Shown one piece after another: positions 37,207-46,742 of a DNA stretch of 64,000 nucleotides. Each line of letters begins with the position of its first letter. Position 1 is the stretch's first letter. The notes below the pieces were generated by a model. It was not told the DNA's origin and did not search any database. It worked only from the letters and a program-made list of their open reading frames with translations. Source of the stretch: a virus; IMG/VR virus record IMGVR_UViG_3300046007_003718, positions 46,396-110,395 of that record; one strand, given 5' to 3'. The translations under genes and the position numbers were made by a program.

Positions 37207-37752
37207 TTAAATTTGATAATGTATCTCGCCGTTGCCCTTTGTGATTCGGGCTTCCTTGGCAAGTTTATCACAGTAGTCATTAAACTTGTCGCCACTGTGA
37301 GCCTTAACTTTAATGCATTCTATTGGATTGAACTTTAATAAGTACGTCAATTCTCTCCAATAAGCAGAATTTGGAGTAGGGATTCCGTTCTTCTTAACCC
37401 AGCCATTCTTTTCCCAATCTTTCCACCAACCATGCCTTAGTGTATTAATCATATAGGCAGAATCGGAATAAAGATTGATTTGACATTTTTGAGAAGTTAA
37501 ATGCCAAATACCTTCTATGGCTGCCTTCAGTTCCATACTATTGTTGGTGGCGATAGGTTCGTACCCATAATCTTGGGTTAAAAACCCCTCTTCAGAATAA
37601 ATAACATAAGCCCACCCGCCTTCGTGGGTTATATGAGAAGAAGAACCATCTGTATATAAATGATAGAGGGGGAGGTCTTGCCTCCCCCTCTTTTTGCTTT
37701 TAGGACTGCCCTGCTGCCTGTCGCTTAATGCGCTGGAAAGCAGTTTCTGCAT
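37207..37752 (-). CDS. rnhA: Ribonuclease HI
   Basis: 181 residues from the ATG at 37752 (the longer reading starts at 37803). RNase HI motifs are YTDGSSS, NNSMELKAAIEG, LYSDSAYMINTL and KAHSGDKFND, giving the Asp-Glu-Asp-Asp active site. It removes RNA from RNA-DNA hybrids such as Okazaki primers. The first 30 residues are basic and overlap the end of the ssDNA-binding gene and the hairpin at 37665-37691, so the true start is uncertain. Confidence 0.88.
   Translation of the reverse strand: MQKLLSSALSDRQQGSPKSKKRGRQDLPLYHLYTDGSSSHITHEGGWAYVIYSEEGFLTQDYGYEPIATNNSMELKAAIEGIWHLTSQKCQINLYSDSAYMINTLRHGWWKDWEKNGWVKKNGIPTPNSAYWRELTYLLKFNPIECIKVKAHSGDKFNDYCDKLAKEARITKGNGEIHYQI
37665..37691 (+). terminator. 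Hairpin with U-run on the plus strand
   Basis: An 11-bp perfect stem (AGAGGGGGAGG, five-base loop) is followed on the plus strand by TTTTTGCTTTT, the form of an intrinsic terminator for plus-strand transcripts. On the minus strand it sits just after the stop of the gene at 37700-38566 with only a weak U-rich tail, and inside the rnhA reading frame. Confidence 0.6.
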
Positions 37753-38566
37753 CCTCTTCTGCTTCTGAGTCTTCCGCCCTGCGACGGGGGACTTCTGTGC
37801 CACTATTACTCTCTTCCTTGTTTACAAACTTCTGATGCTGCTTCTGCCACAACTCTGGATTGCCAAAGTATGTGTCATAGCGCTCCTTAGATCCAAGATT
37901 CTCTAGAACTTCATGAATCGTCGGGATCTTCATATTAGAATAATCAACGTCGGCTGCCTTATCTACTTCATAGCCGTGATAGATCGTTGACTGGTCATTT
38001 CCTTCACGGATGATCTTCCAAGGATTTGCGGTAATTGGTCCGATCTGGTCATTGTGACTGGCAAACTGCTGCCAGAAGTTCTGTGCAGCCTGAAAAACTA
38101 CAACGACCTCTGGATAGAAAATAGTTGTCCCATCCTTGGTGGTGTACTCATTACCCTTAACCTCAAATGAGGAGATATCTGAGATACGATTAGTCTTTGC
38201 AGATGAATCAAAGACCGGCTCTAGACCTACCGCTACAGCGGCAAAGTTTTCCTTCGGAACGTGGCCGAGTTCATCACAAATAACGCACTTACCGTCTGCA
38301 TCGTCCCAAGCGTCCATCTTGCGACAAGCAAAATCGCGGTATCCCTTACCGATACTACCATCATCCTTCTCCCATGCAACCTGAACAAAACGATGCAGGG
38401 TAACGAGGGGTACATCCTCAATATCAGTAAAGAACTGGATATACGATTCCTGACCATCCTTCAAAGAAAAGAATGGCATAAAGTCAGTTGGCTTAGAACG
38501 AGCGGTTCCTCCCCCACCCTGACTTTTCTGCTTAATTAGATTACTTCCACCCTTAAATGTCGGCAT
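37700..38566 (-). CDS. Candidate single-stranded DNA-binding protein
   Basis: 288 residues. A basic Gly-rich N-terminus, an aromatic core with a Cys cluster (FACRKMDAWDDADGKCVICDELGH) that could bind zinc as in T4 gp32, and an acidic, disordered C-terminus (EDSEAEEDAE) match the general plan of phage ssDNA-binding proteins. The position between primase and RNase H/polymerase supports this. AAAGGTGAG precedes ATG. Sequence identity is not assured. Confidence 0.55.
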   Translation of the reverse strand: MPTFKGGSNLIKQKSQGGGGTARSKPTDFMPFFSLKDGQESYIQFFTDIEDVPLVTLHRFVQVAWEKDDGSIGKGYRDFACRKMDAWDDADGKCVICDELGHVPKENFAAVAVGLEPVFDSSAKTNRISDISSFEVKGNEYTTKDGTTIFYPEVVVVFQAAQNFWQQFASHNDQIGPITANPWKIIREGNDQSTIYHGYEVDKAADVDYSNMKIPTIHEVLENLGSKERYDTYFGNPELWQKQHQKFVNKEESNSGTEVPRRRAEDSEAEEDAETAFQRIKRQAAGQS

Positions 38567-38627
38567 TATGTCTCACCTTTCTTCGTGTTAATGACTTGCC
38601 TTTATAGGTTTACTATAGCATATGAGA

Positions 38628-38780
38628 TTATTTGTTTTTATTTAGTTCTTGGTTAAGTTCTTCTCTTTCTTCTTTAGTCAACTGATCATACACAACCTTA
38701 CCAACACGCTTAAAGTAATTTTGTACAACTTCAGTTTCGACTTCAATAGATTCAGAACTAGTAAATTTTGTAAAAGCCAC
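38628..38780 (-). CDS. Small charged protein, 50 aa, GTG start
   Basis: AGGAGGAAATA precedes GTG, which overlaps the primase stop (TAGTG). All-helical with an end rich in Glu, Asn and Lys (KEEREELNQELNKNK). Unrecognised. Confidence 0.7.
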   Translation of the reverse strand: MAFTKFTSSESIEVETEVVQNYFKRVGKVVYDQLTKEEREELNQELNKNK

Positions 38781-39754
38781 TATTTCCTCCAATGGATATA
38801 GTATTGCGCTCTATTAAGATAACTCTCCCATTCCTCAAAAGGAACGTCGGCGGGATCACCCTTTGGAACGCTTACAGGGGGAACAATGTAAACTTCACAA
38901 TGATCCTTCAATAAATTAAGGGCCGTGCGAGTCGCTTTTGCTCCTGCCTCATCGTTGTCAAACCATAGAAAAACGTTTTCATATCTCCACAACATTCTCA
39001 TCTGATCTTGATTGATAGAGGCCCCAAAAGTGGCAACGACATTGCGGTATCCTACTCCCCACATAATTGCTGCCGTTTTGGGAGATTCAACAACAATTAC
39101 ATAATTTGAATCATCGTGGCATTCACAATCTCCATGATATAACGTTTCACTTTTGGGGAAATCTGGAGTATTAAGGTATTTAGCCTTCTTCTCTCCTGTC
39201 AAGTCTCGGATTTGCCACCCGACTGCCTTGCCCGCAACAAAGTGGGGAAATATAATCCCCTCTCTGTTTTGATCATAAGAGATTCTAAAATGTTCTATTG
39301 CTTCGTCGTTAAGACCCTGTTTGTACATCCACGGATGCTTGTTTGGAATGCTAGATATTTCATAGTTTGGAAATTCTTTTTCGACTAAAGATACTGGGAT
39401 AGGTTCTGAATCATCAACCATCTTAAGGAATTCTTCCTTATTCCACTCATCATCAATATCGTTTAAATATTTATCTTCTATCCATCGCTCGGCTTCTTCA
39501 TAAGAATCAAAACCTTTTATTTGATGAACAAAGTTAACCACATTTCCACCACCACAAGCAAAGCAATGGTAAAGACCATATTTCAAAGAGGTGGGATTTA
39601 CATTAATGCTAAAACTTGGGTTTTTATCATTATGGAATGGGCAAGGACACCACAACTCGCCGCGTGAATCCTCAAAGAATTCCGCGTCGTGGGTGTCCTT
39701 AACAATTTGTTCTATCGGAAGTTTATTCCGACGCTCTTGAAACAATCGGCCCAT
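38780..39754 (-). CDS. DnaG-type DNA primase
   Basis: 324 residues. An N-terminal zinc ribbon (CPCPFHNDKNPSF at 36-48 and CFACGGGGNVV-like at 64-73) is followed by a Toprim domain (IVVESPKTAAIMWG and LWFDNDEAG). It synthesises RNA primers for lagging-strand replication; smaller than bacterial DnaG (about 580), lacking the helicase-binding C-terminal domain. The start overlaps the helicase end by 32 bases and has no clear ribosome site. Confidence 0.85.
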   Translation of the reverse strand: MGRLFQERRNKLPIEQIVKDTHDAEFFEDSRGELWCPCPFHNDKNPSFSINVNPTSLKYGLYHCFACGGGNVVNFVHQIKGFDSYEEAERWIEDKYLNDIDDEWNKEEFLKMVDDSEPIPVSLVEKEFPNYEISSIPNKHPWMYKQGLNDEAIEHFRISYDQNREGIIFPHFVAGKAVGWQIRDLTGEKKAKYLNTPDFPKSETLYHGDCECHDDSNYVIVVESPKTAAIMWGVGYRNVVATFGASINQDQMRMLWRYENVFLWFDNDEAGAKATRTALNLLKDHCEVYIVPPVSVPKGDPADVPFEEWESYLNRAQYYIHWRK

Positions 39755-40958
39755 TGAATGTGAACTGTGTCTTATTTTGTAGGTTTACTTTGATTCCCCA
39801 AGTAGCGTTACTCTTACAATAACGGCCTTCTAGAATCCTCATCCTGACAATGTTTAGGTCTGCCTCATCTTCATTTCTGTGAAGAGCAACAAGGAGGTCA
39901 GCGGTCTCCTCAATTGAGCGAGATAGGCCAATCTTATCTGCTCCAGCCAGATCCTCCAACTGAGCAGCCTCTCGGTTAAACTGACAAACGCAAATATAAG
40001 GAATTTCCTGCTTGGTTGCTGCAACTTTCAAAGCGTGAACAATAGACTTTGTGTTTTCATCAGAACGACCAACATTCTTCTCGGGATGAATGAACGAAAG
40101 TTGATCAACCAAAACAACATTAGCATTAACCTTCTCGGACTCAAGGACAAAACTAGAAACCTTACGATCCTCAAATCCGGGATGGATAATGTATGCGGGA
40201 CCAAGAGCGTTAAACTCAGACATAGCACCTTCAATCTGCTTCCATTCTGACGGCATTAGAGAATTTTTAACCATCCGGGTGTAACTCACCCCACTGACCA
40301 GACACATAAGGCGCTTATACATATCCTTTTCTGTAAGTTCTAGGGTGAACAAAACCGGAATGAGGCCCTGACGGCGCTGCTCAACAAAAGCGTTGAGAAG
40401 GAACCATGACTTGAAGCGCTTTGGGCGTGCAACAAAAAAAGTCAAGTGCCCCGGTCCCGCACCGCCAGTGTGTTCATCAACATCCGGGAAGCCATAAGTA
40501 GCACCCTGCTCATTCTTCTCTGCATAAATCTTAAATTCTTCAATAAGTTCCTTGTAGTCTTCGGAAGCAAGAATATGCTTCTTGCTGCTTACCTGAGACC
40601 AAACTTCGTGTGCGCGAGAAATTAGCGCATCAACAAAATCATTGGGATCTTTAGTGTCAGCAAGTTCCTCAATAATCTCCTTATGCTTAGAGCGCACATA
40701 GCGCATCTTAAGTTTATCGGCAAGAAAATGAGGATCAACCGTTGGTCCAGTTCGAACAATTTCCCATTCGCTATTAATGGTAGTCTCGTTCGGAGGCTTA
40801 CCGTAGTCATGGAGATAGTCAAAGATAAACTGCACAAGTGGGCGCAGTTTTGAATCCTTAATCATGTTAGGGCCAACACCAGCGGCCTTGAGTTCGACTA
40901 GATTTTCAGGTACGAGAGCCTGCTGAACAAATTCATTATCAAGATCAAGTACACTCAT
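39723..40958 (-). CDS. DnaB-like replicative helicase with altered P-loop
   Basis: 411 residues. An N-terminal helical domain is followed by a RecA-fold core: the P-loop position reads ARPKRFKS (residues 177-184) instead of the DnaB ARPxMGK[ST]; Walker B is NVVLVDQ; and the region CQFNREA matches motif H3. Loaded by the product of 40955-41731, it would unwind the fork. The Gly of the GK[ST] element is replaced by Phe, so nucleotide binding may differ. The start overlaps the loader gene by ATGA. Confidence 0.8.
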   Translation of the reverse strand: MSVLDLDNEFVQQALVPENLVELKAAGVGPNMIKDSKLRPLVQFIFDYLHDYGKPPNETTINSEWEIVRTGPTVDPHFLADKLKMRYVRSKHKEIIEELADTKDPNDFVDALISRAHEVWSQVSSKKHILASEDYKELIEEFKIYAEKNEQGATYGFPDVDEHTGGAGPGHLTFFVARPKRFKSWFLLNAFVEQRRQGLIPVLFTLELTEKDMYKRLMCLVSGVSYTRMVKNSLMPSEWKQIEGAMSEFNALGPAYIIHPGFEDRKVSSFVLESEKVNANVVLVDQLSFIHPEKNVGRSDENTKSIVHALKVAATKQEIPYICVCQFNREAAQLEDLAGADKIGLSRSIEETADLLVALHRNEDEADLNIVRMRILEGRYCKSNATWGIKVNLQNKTQFTFNGPIVSRASE

Positions 40959-41731
40959 TTGATTGGTCGGACTTCCTTGTTAGAAATTAGCATGTTAACA
41001 ACATCTTTTGCTGTAGACGCACGAACGTCTGTACCAGATACTAGCACAGGGATCTGCACCATGTTGAGAAGACTCCAAACTCTAGGATAAAGTTTTTCAT
41101 GTTCTTCTGAAGATAGGTTTGTACCAATTAGGGTCGGTAGGCTGTTCTCCACGCGGTATCGGATAACCGCTTCATAAACATCAGAAAAGAATTCGTGTTG
41201 GCGAACAGACATAGGCTCAATAACCTCATCAAGAGCAAAAATTTCAGCCGACCGGACGGCTTCCATAAGCGCAACCTTATTCTCGCCATTGCTATACCTA
41301 TCAACAACACTAGTGAATGACTCAAACCACGCCTTATATCCTTGCTTAACAAGTTCTTTTAAGATCAAAATTTGAGCAAAGGTCTTGCCTGTTCCAAGAG
41401 GTCCAAAGAACGTGAGGCCACGGCCATAGCGAGAATTGAAATCGAAATTATTTATATAATCCTCTAGAAAAATTCTGAGTTCATCTTTCTCTTCATAAAG
41501 ATCATCAAAAGACAGGGAATGATACCTGATGCCAATATTTGCATATAGATAGTGTCTGCGAAGCCCCTTTTGGATATCGCAGTCACATTCATTCTCATTG
41601 CCTTCAAAGAAATAAAGGCCAGTGTCATTGCAAGTTGGGCAAAGATTTGCCTTTGCTCTTAATGTTGGAAATCTCTTCCAGAGAGTTTCATATTCTGTGC
41701 TTGGGATGCTTCTCCAAATAATCTTACTCAA
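40955..41731 (-). CDS. DnaC/IstB-like AAA+ helicase loader
   Basis: 258 residues, TTG start. Four Cys (CPTCNDTG at 31 and CDC at 49) form a zinc site, followed by an AAA+ core with Walker A GPLGTGKT (110-117) and Walker B IFALDEV (near 168). These are features of DnaC-type loaders that place the replicative helicase on DNA. Directly upstream of the helicase gene. Confidence 0.85.
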   Translation of the reverse strand: MSKIIWRSIPSTEYETLWKRFPTLRAKANLCPTCNDTGLYFFEGNENECDCDIQKGLRRHYLYANIGIRYHSLSFDDLYEEKDELRIFLEDYINNFDFNSRYGRGLTFFGPLGTGKTFAQILILKELVKQGYKAWFESFTSVVDRYSNGENKVALMEAVRSAEIFALDEVIEPMSVRQHEFFSDVYEAVIRYRVENSLPTLIGTNLSSEEHEKLYPRVWSLLNMVQIPVLVSGTDVRASTAKDVVNMLISNKEVRPIK

Positions 41732-42200
41732 CTCTGATTATCCTATCATTAATCTTTTGGTCAAAAAATACTTGTCGAATTGCCTTGTCTATTGCGGCAT
41801 TAATTTCGTCTTTGCCCTTGTATGGCAAGTAATATATCTCATCATACCACAGGGAGTCATTGATTACTTGATTCAGCAATGCGCTAGGCCATAAAAGTCT
41901 AACCATTCTCTCATCATCATCTCCCACAAAATTGGCCTTAAAAACAAAATGAGCCAAAGTGTAGAGGGAACTGGATGTAATTACATATCCTTCATCTTTG
42001 TATTTATATTCGTTTTCAAGAATATTTCCCATAAACATCATATCAACGCGATAGTCTGATATATGACCTAGTGCCAGTCCGGTCTTTTTTATGTATTTTT
42101 GGGGAAGATTGTCAAGAAGATTTAAGTTTTTATCTTTTGCTAGTGTTTTAGCAAATTTAGTTTTTCCAGACTTAGGAGCGCCTATTACACAGACCTTCAT
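41724..42200 (-). CDS. P-loop nucleotide kinase-like protein
   Basis: 158 residues with GAPKSGKTKFAKTLA at residues 7-21 (Walker A). The rest is of the small AAA/kinase type with DYRVDMMFMG and a Tyr-rich C-terminal half. A deoxynucleotide or NadR-like kinase is possible; the substrate cannot be read from the sequence. Confidence 0.65.
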   Translation of the reverse strand: MKVCVIGAPKSGKTKFAKTLAKDKNLNLLDNLPQKYIKKTGLALGHISDYRVDMMFMGNILENEYKYKDEGYVITSSSLYTLAHFVFKANFVGDDDERMVRLLWPSALLNQVINDSLWYDEIYYLPYKGKDEINAAIDKAIRQVFFDQKINDRIIRVE

Positions 42201-42715
42201 TATTCCTCCGTTGGTTTCGTAGCAACAAGAGCAACAGAAGGTCTGGTCATTTCTAAGACTTCTTCTATCACCCTTAGAAAATCAGGATCATTTTCTAATT
42301 TATTGTTTAATTTTTGTTCATCAATTTCTGGAACAAGGGTAATTATTTCTTGAAAATAAGAAGGGTAATTTTTTTGTAAAAGATCTGTATTGATAGTCGG
42401 TTTGCCGTGAGAAATCCTTCTATAAAATTGCGCCCCGTTTTCAAAAACAATTTTTTTTGGAACAAATGCTTCCTTTTCTTTAATTTTTGCTGTTCTTTGA
42501 TCTAACGAAACTAAATCAAAAGTTGGGTAACGCTGAGAAAGATATTCTCCGATATCTTCTATGTACTCAGGCACTTCAATAATTTTTATTTCTGGATCCC
42601 TTTCCGGTAAAAGTTCTGAATCCAACATATTCTTATATTTTTTAATGTCCGACTCTACTGAATCTTTAAGATCTTGTAATTCTCTAATTTTTTGATAAAT
42701 TTCTGTCGTATCCAT
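42200..42715 (-). CDS. Hypothetical protein, 171 aa
   Basis: Starts with a coiled-coil-like helix (residues 1-32), then a short basic stretch and an acidic helical C-terminus. TAATG coupling to the next gene. No recognised domain. Confidence 0.65.
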   Translation of the reverse strand: MDTTEIYQKIRELQDLKDSVESDIKKYKNMLDSELLPERDPEIKIIEVPEYIEDIGEYLSQRYPTFDLVSLDQRTAKIKEKEAFVPKKIVFENGAQFYRRISHGKPTINTDLLQKNYPSYFQEIITLVPEIDEQKLNNKLENDPDFLRVIEEVLEMTRPSVALVATKPTEE

Positions 42716-42884
42716 AATTTTTTCTCACTTCTTGTAAATGGGAACAGTCCCCACGAAAAGAAAACCCTCGGCAATCGCAAAAAGGATCACACAAGGGATA
42801 ACCAACCCCAGCAACTGTATATACTTTGCCACGGGGCGAAACTTTAGTTATTGAATTTGGAAAATCTTCTATTTTTTTATTCAC
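42684..42884 (-). CDS. SWIM-type zinc finger protein, 66 aa, GTG start
   Basis: CDPFCDCRGFSFRGDCSHLQEV fits the SWIM pattern CxCx(n)CxH. SWIM domains bind DNA or proteins. A second SWIM-like protein lies at 61409-61966. Overlaps both neighbours. Confidence 0.65.
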   Translation of the reverse strand: MNKKIEDFPNSITKVSPRGKVYTVAGVGYPLCDPFCDCRGFSFRGDCSHLQEVRKNYGYDRNLSKN

Positions 42885-43257
42885 TTATAATTTCTGAAAG
42901 AGATTCTTCTGTTGTATATGAAATGTTGATGTGATTTAAAAATTCTTTAATCATATCAATCAATCTAAAACACACAATTTGTGCAAGTATATCATGCAGA
43001 GTGTGTTCTCCACCTTCTTGGAAAACAAGTGAGTCAAAAGAAAACTCTTTATTGAAATAAAAAATTTCTACTAAGTCAACCTCTCCAGATGCTTGAGCAT
43101 CTACTAGAGCAGCAACAGAAAGTTCAAGCATTGTGTCAAACTGAATAGGTATCGCAATATCGTCTTGTTTAATTAAATTTTCTAAAGTTATTAAAACTTT
43201 TTTAGAAAGTTTTATAAACGGATTGTCTTCTATTGTTGAGTTTTCTAGATCAGTCAT
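42877..43257 (-). CDS. Hypothetical protein, 126 aa
   Basis: The ATG at 43257 (MTDLENST) overlaps the end of the previous zinc-ribbon gene; four further residues are possible. Helical, hydrophobic-acidic (ALVDAQASGEVDLVEIF), with one Cys. Unrecognised. Confidence 0.65.
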   Translation of the reverse strand: MTDLENSTIEDNPFIKLSKKVLITLENLIKQDDIAIPIQFDTMLELSVAALVDAQASGEVDLVEIFYFNKEFSFDSLVFQEGGEHTLHDILAQIVCFRLIDMIKEFLNHINISYTTEESLSEIISE

Positions 43258-43372
43258 ATTTTTCTTCATCCAGTGACCAAAAATAATTTTCCATTGGGCA
43301 GTCTGCCCTATTACAGTCCTTTGGATCTATTTTACCACAAACCTTACAAGTAACAACATATTCATCATTCAT
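43250..43372 (-). CDS. Mini zinc-ribbon protein, 40 aa
   Basis: CKVCGKIDPKDCNRADCP supplies four Cys in a knuckle arrangement. Overlaps the neighbours on both sides by eight bases, which argues for translation. Role unknown. Confidence 0.65.
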   Translation of the reverse strand: MNDEYVVTCKVCGKIDPKDCNRADCPMENYFWSLDEEKYD

Positions 43373-43658
43373 TTTCTTCTACCTTATGTCCGTATGCGAA
43401 ATTATCACACTCATTGCATAGCGTGATTAATTTTTTATTAAAATCTATGGCCCAATAGAGATCGTTATGTTTACAATCTCCTTGAATCTTTTCGGGCCAA
43501 ACTTTTTTAATATCTTTCCCCGTGAGGATCACTCTCCAGATATAAATAGGATTATCTGGGGAGTTTGTCTTCAACTTCATCAAACCATCCCCAACACAGG
43601 GTTGAAAAATTGGGGATTGTTCTTGCTCTAAATTCTCTTCTGGATCTAAGAAATCCAT
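43365..43658 (-). CDS. Hypothetical Cys/His protein, 97 aa
   Basis: GDCKHNDLYWAID and LCNECDNFAYGH suggest a zinc-binding site in the second half; the first part is acidic and beta-like. Last gene before the large protein gene at 43668. Unrecognised. Confidence 0.65.
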   Translation of the reverse strand: MDFLDPEENLEQEQSPIFQPCVGDGLMKLKTNSPDNPIYIWRVILTGKDIKKVWPEKIQGDCKHNDLYWAIDFNKKLITLCNECDNFAYGHKVEENE

Positions 43659-43667
43659 AATTACCTT

Positions 43668-46600
43668 TTATAAAAACAAATCTTGATCTTCAGTGGGAAG
43701 TTGATATGAATCTTCTTCTATTGTAGCAGTTTGTTCAAAATTTGCAAGTTCTGGATAATGTGTGCCTTCTAGATTAAGACGATCTAAATTTCTAGCAATT
43801 CCCTGTTCATCAATTAACTCTCTCTGCTGTGAGGTTGACAGGTTTGCAGTTTTATTTATAGGCTTCCATTTGGCAGCACGGTTCCAATATTCAATTTCTT
43901 CTTTTGTTTTACCCTTTTGCCAAGGCTCGTCTTCTAGCCAATGTCCTCTTGTTGGATCATCTTCTTCTCTCATAAGTCTCATCGCCCTTTGTTGTATTTC
44001 CCAAGGAACTTCCAGTTTTTGATCTTCTTTATCTTCTTCGCCATAGACGTTATATCCAGATAAGGCTAATCCAGCCCCTTCCATAGCATTTGACCAAAAT
44101 TCTTTTAGATTGGTTCTTTCATCTTCACTCAATTCATCTTTATAGGCTGGGTGACTTAAGTGAATTAAATGTTTAGTTTGAGGATTATAAAGACCTCTGA
44201 CGGTATGATCGTTATAAAGATTTCCAATCGTCATTTGATCATTGGCTTTTGCTAATGATTTGTTTTTTAATGCTTGATCATAAAGAACGTCTAAATGACC
44301 ATTTCTATCGTTAGGAGAAACTTCTGTATGATATTCTCCTGTCTCTGGATTGTGAACAGAAATGATTGCATGGTATCCATCAATGTAATAAGCCTCTTTA
44401 TCTAAAGAAGAGGTCTTTATTGGTTCAAACTTATATTTAGAAGTTCTCATCTTATCTTCATCTAAAGTAACCTCTACTCCAGATCCGCTTAAGTGAATAT
44501 CTAATTTTTTAGGACCATTATTAATTACCCTGACAAAATCAGGAACGGGATACTCGGGGGAAGTCATCTTGTAGATCTTCCCCCTTTCTAATAAATTTCC
44601 CTTAGTATCCTTCCATGCGGCTACTTTTGCAGTTGTTGCAGAGGGAAGGCCTGCTGCTGCTGGATTTGCCCTCTGACCGGCTGGAGAGATTGGAGACTGG
44701 CTGTTGGGATGGGGTGCTTGTTGAGCATTTAACCATTTTTTAGCCATTTCTGGGGGTACATTAGGATACATTTGAGAAAGTTGTGCCATCTCTTGTTGCT
44801 GCTTTTCTAATTCTGTTAATTGTAAAGGATTTGGTGGCAATCCAACATTTTGTGGACTAGCATTCCATCCAGCATTAGACATACCAGCGCCGGTATTTGG
44901 CATAGCAGTATAGTCAGCACTTTTTTCACTAGATGAACTTTTTTGTTTGCTTCTTTCTTCAGCAATCCAGTCTTTGACTTTCTTTCGTTCTTTATCTATT
45001 AAAGAAATTCTTTCAATTGGAGCGCCTTCGCTTTGCATTTCTAAAATAAGATTAGTTAAACGCTCTTCTTCGGCCATAAGTCTTGACAACATAGAGGAGT
45101 CTTGAGCCCATTTTTCTTGTTGAGGAGTGATTAAATTAGAATCTGCTTGTTGGTTAATTTTTTCATCTTCATTTTGGCCAACATGCTCACCCTTGGCGGG
45201 GAATCCTGCTTCTTCTTGAACAATACCTCTTGCCCAATCAAGGAGTTCTTTAAATTCCCACTCACCTTCTTCTTCTAAGAAATCTTTTCCTAAAGAAGAA
45301 GGGTCTGTTGCAAATCCCATCTCTTTTCTATCAGAAACTACTTCTGGATGGTTTTCAGCAATCCAATTTCCAACTTCAATAAAATTTCTTTCTGAAAAGT
45401 TTGAAGTTTTCCACTCAACGCCCAAGTTTGCAACTGCTGGATCAACTAAAGGGTCGCTATTTGCCACCTTTTGAGCCTGATCAATTGCCCAAATTGTTCT
45501 TTCTAATCCAAACGCGGGAGAAAGTTCATTTACAATCTGCTCTTCGTGTGCGCCAGATTCAAGGTATTTAGCAACCTTTGCTAAAACTGGACGGTCTTCT
45601 TCTGCATAATCTTCAAATAAAGATTCTTCAGTTTGAGCAAAAATTGGTCTGATTTTCAATTCATCGTGGGAAGCCATCGCTCCGGGAATGAGGCCCTGTC
45701 CTTGTGGCATCTTCTGAGGAGTTCCAGCGCCCTCAATTGGCACCGGGCTTGGAGTTTCATCTTGATTAGCAATAGAAGCACTACCTTCTGCTGGATCTGT
45801 TACGTCTGGAAGTCCACTATTACCTTCTTCTGGAGCGATTCCAGCGGGGAGTGGGCTTGTCATAACGGCATTGTGGTAATCTGCTGGGATTGCGGTGAGA
45901 ATAGTCTGAAGTTCAGCAATGGTGCTGGCTTCGTGAGCATAACTAAAATAAACCCACCATTCTGCTCTATTCTCTGCTTCTCCAGAATCTGCCCAAGCCT
46001 TAAGAGCAGCGATAACTTGCGCTCTAAGAGTTTCAATGTCTTCATTTCTCTTTTTAGGTCCGGGGGATGTTGCAGATTGGAACATCAAGTTGTCTTCAAC
46101 ATGCTGATATGGCATTTCATAACGATTGTTTGCATAAGTAGGCTGAGGGCCTTTTAGATCCCAATCTGTAGTTTGTACCGGCGCTGCGCCTCCAACGGCT
46201 CCTCCACCGCCCCCACCACCGGGAATTAAACTAGCAATACCAAGGCCCTTAAGAGCCGAGCCTAAACCACCTTTTGCTGCTTGCAAACCTTTTTGAGCAA
46301 AAGGAAGAAGTCTACCGGCCATAGGAAGGACTCTTGATGCAAGCATTCCTCCCGCAGCAAGAAGTGGAGCAATGGCGGTTTTATTCTCTCCCATCCTAAA
46401 ACTGCTAATTCCATTTGTTTTGGGAGAGCCTAGAAGAGAAATAATTTCATGAGTTCCGGGAAGATCTTCTTCTCCTAATTCAGAATCTGAACAAGTGTGC
46501 AAAAAATCCATAAAGCATGAGTTAAAGTGGTCTAATTCAGAACAATCTTCGCCATTTTCTTCTTTGGCTCTTTTTTCGTGATTGTAATCTTGTAAATATT

Positions 46601-46742
46601 GTTGAATAAACGCCTCTGGGCGCTCTAGAGGATCCGGATATTCGTATGCCTCTGGGTCATAACCACTATCTGCGGGACTAACCATCTCTCCAATGGCTAG
46701 TTTTCTATCCAAACTGGACATTCTAAATGCGAAATCAGACAC
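43668..46742 (-). CDS. Large mosaic virion-associated candidate, 1024 aa
   Basis: AAGGAGTTAAA precedes a GTG start. Segments in order: an acidic Tyr/Pro-rich N-terminus; a hydrophobic Gly/Ala/Leu stretch (LLAAGGMLASRVLPMAG..., residues 130-190) that could enter a membrane; Pro/Gly linkers; a helical region; a Gln/Asn/Pro-rich stretch (residues 640-710); a small beta domain; then YYIDGYHAIISVHNPETG with charged helices to the C-terminus. Short K[TSVE]A motifs mark the joints, as in the large proteins at 22384 and 25242. Probably injected or tail-associated, but this is only inference. Confidence 0.55.
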   Translation of the reverse strand: MSDFAFRMSSLDRKLAIGEMVSPADSGYDPEAYEYPDPLERPEAFIQQYLQDYNHEKRAKEENGEDCSELDHFNSCFMDFLHTCSDSELGEEDLPGTHEIISLLGSPKTNGISSFRMGENKTAIAPLLAAGGMLASRVLPMAGRLLPFAQKGLQAAKGGLGSALKGLGIASLIPGGGGGGGAVGGAAPVQTTDWDLKGPQPTYANNRYEMPYQHVEDNLMFQSATSPGPKKRNEDIETLRAQVIAALKAWADSGEAENRAEWWVYFSYAHEASTIAELQTILTAIPADYHNAVMTSPLPAGIAPEEGNSGLPDVTDPAEGSASIANQDETPSPVPIEGAGTPQKMPQGQGLIPGAMASHDELKIRPIFAQTEESLFEDYAEEDRPVLAKVAKYLESGAHEEQIVNELSPAFGLERTIWAIDQAQKVANSDPLVDPAVANLGVEWKTSNFSERNFIEVGNWIAENHPEVVSDRKEMGFATDPSSLGKDFLEEEGEWEFKELLDWARGIVQEEAGFPAKGEHVGQNEDEKINQQADSNLITPQQEKWAQDSSMLSRLMAEEERLTNLILEMQSEGAPIERISLIDKERKKVKDWIAEERSKQKSSSSEKSADYTAMPNTGAGMSNAGWNASPQNVGLPPNPLQLTELEKQQQEMAQLSQMYPNVPPEMAKKWLNAQQAPHPNSQSPISPAGQRANPAAAGLPSATTAKVAAWKDTKGNLLERGKIYKMTSPEYPVPDFVRVINNGPKKLDIHLSGSGVEVTLDEDKMRTSKYKFEPIKTSSLDKEAYYIDGYHAIISVHNPETGEYHTEVSPNDRNGHLDVLYDQALKNKSLAKANDQMTIGNLYNDHTVRGLYNPQTKHLIHLSHPAYKDELSEDERTNLKEFWSNAMEGAGLALSGYNVYGEEDKEDQKLEVPWEIQQRAMRLMREEDDPTRGHWLEDEPWQKGKTKEEIEYWNRAAKWKPINKTANLSTSQQRELIDEQGIARNLDRLNLEGTHYPELANFEQTATIEEDSYQLPTEDQDLFL

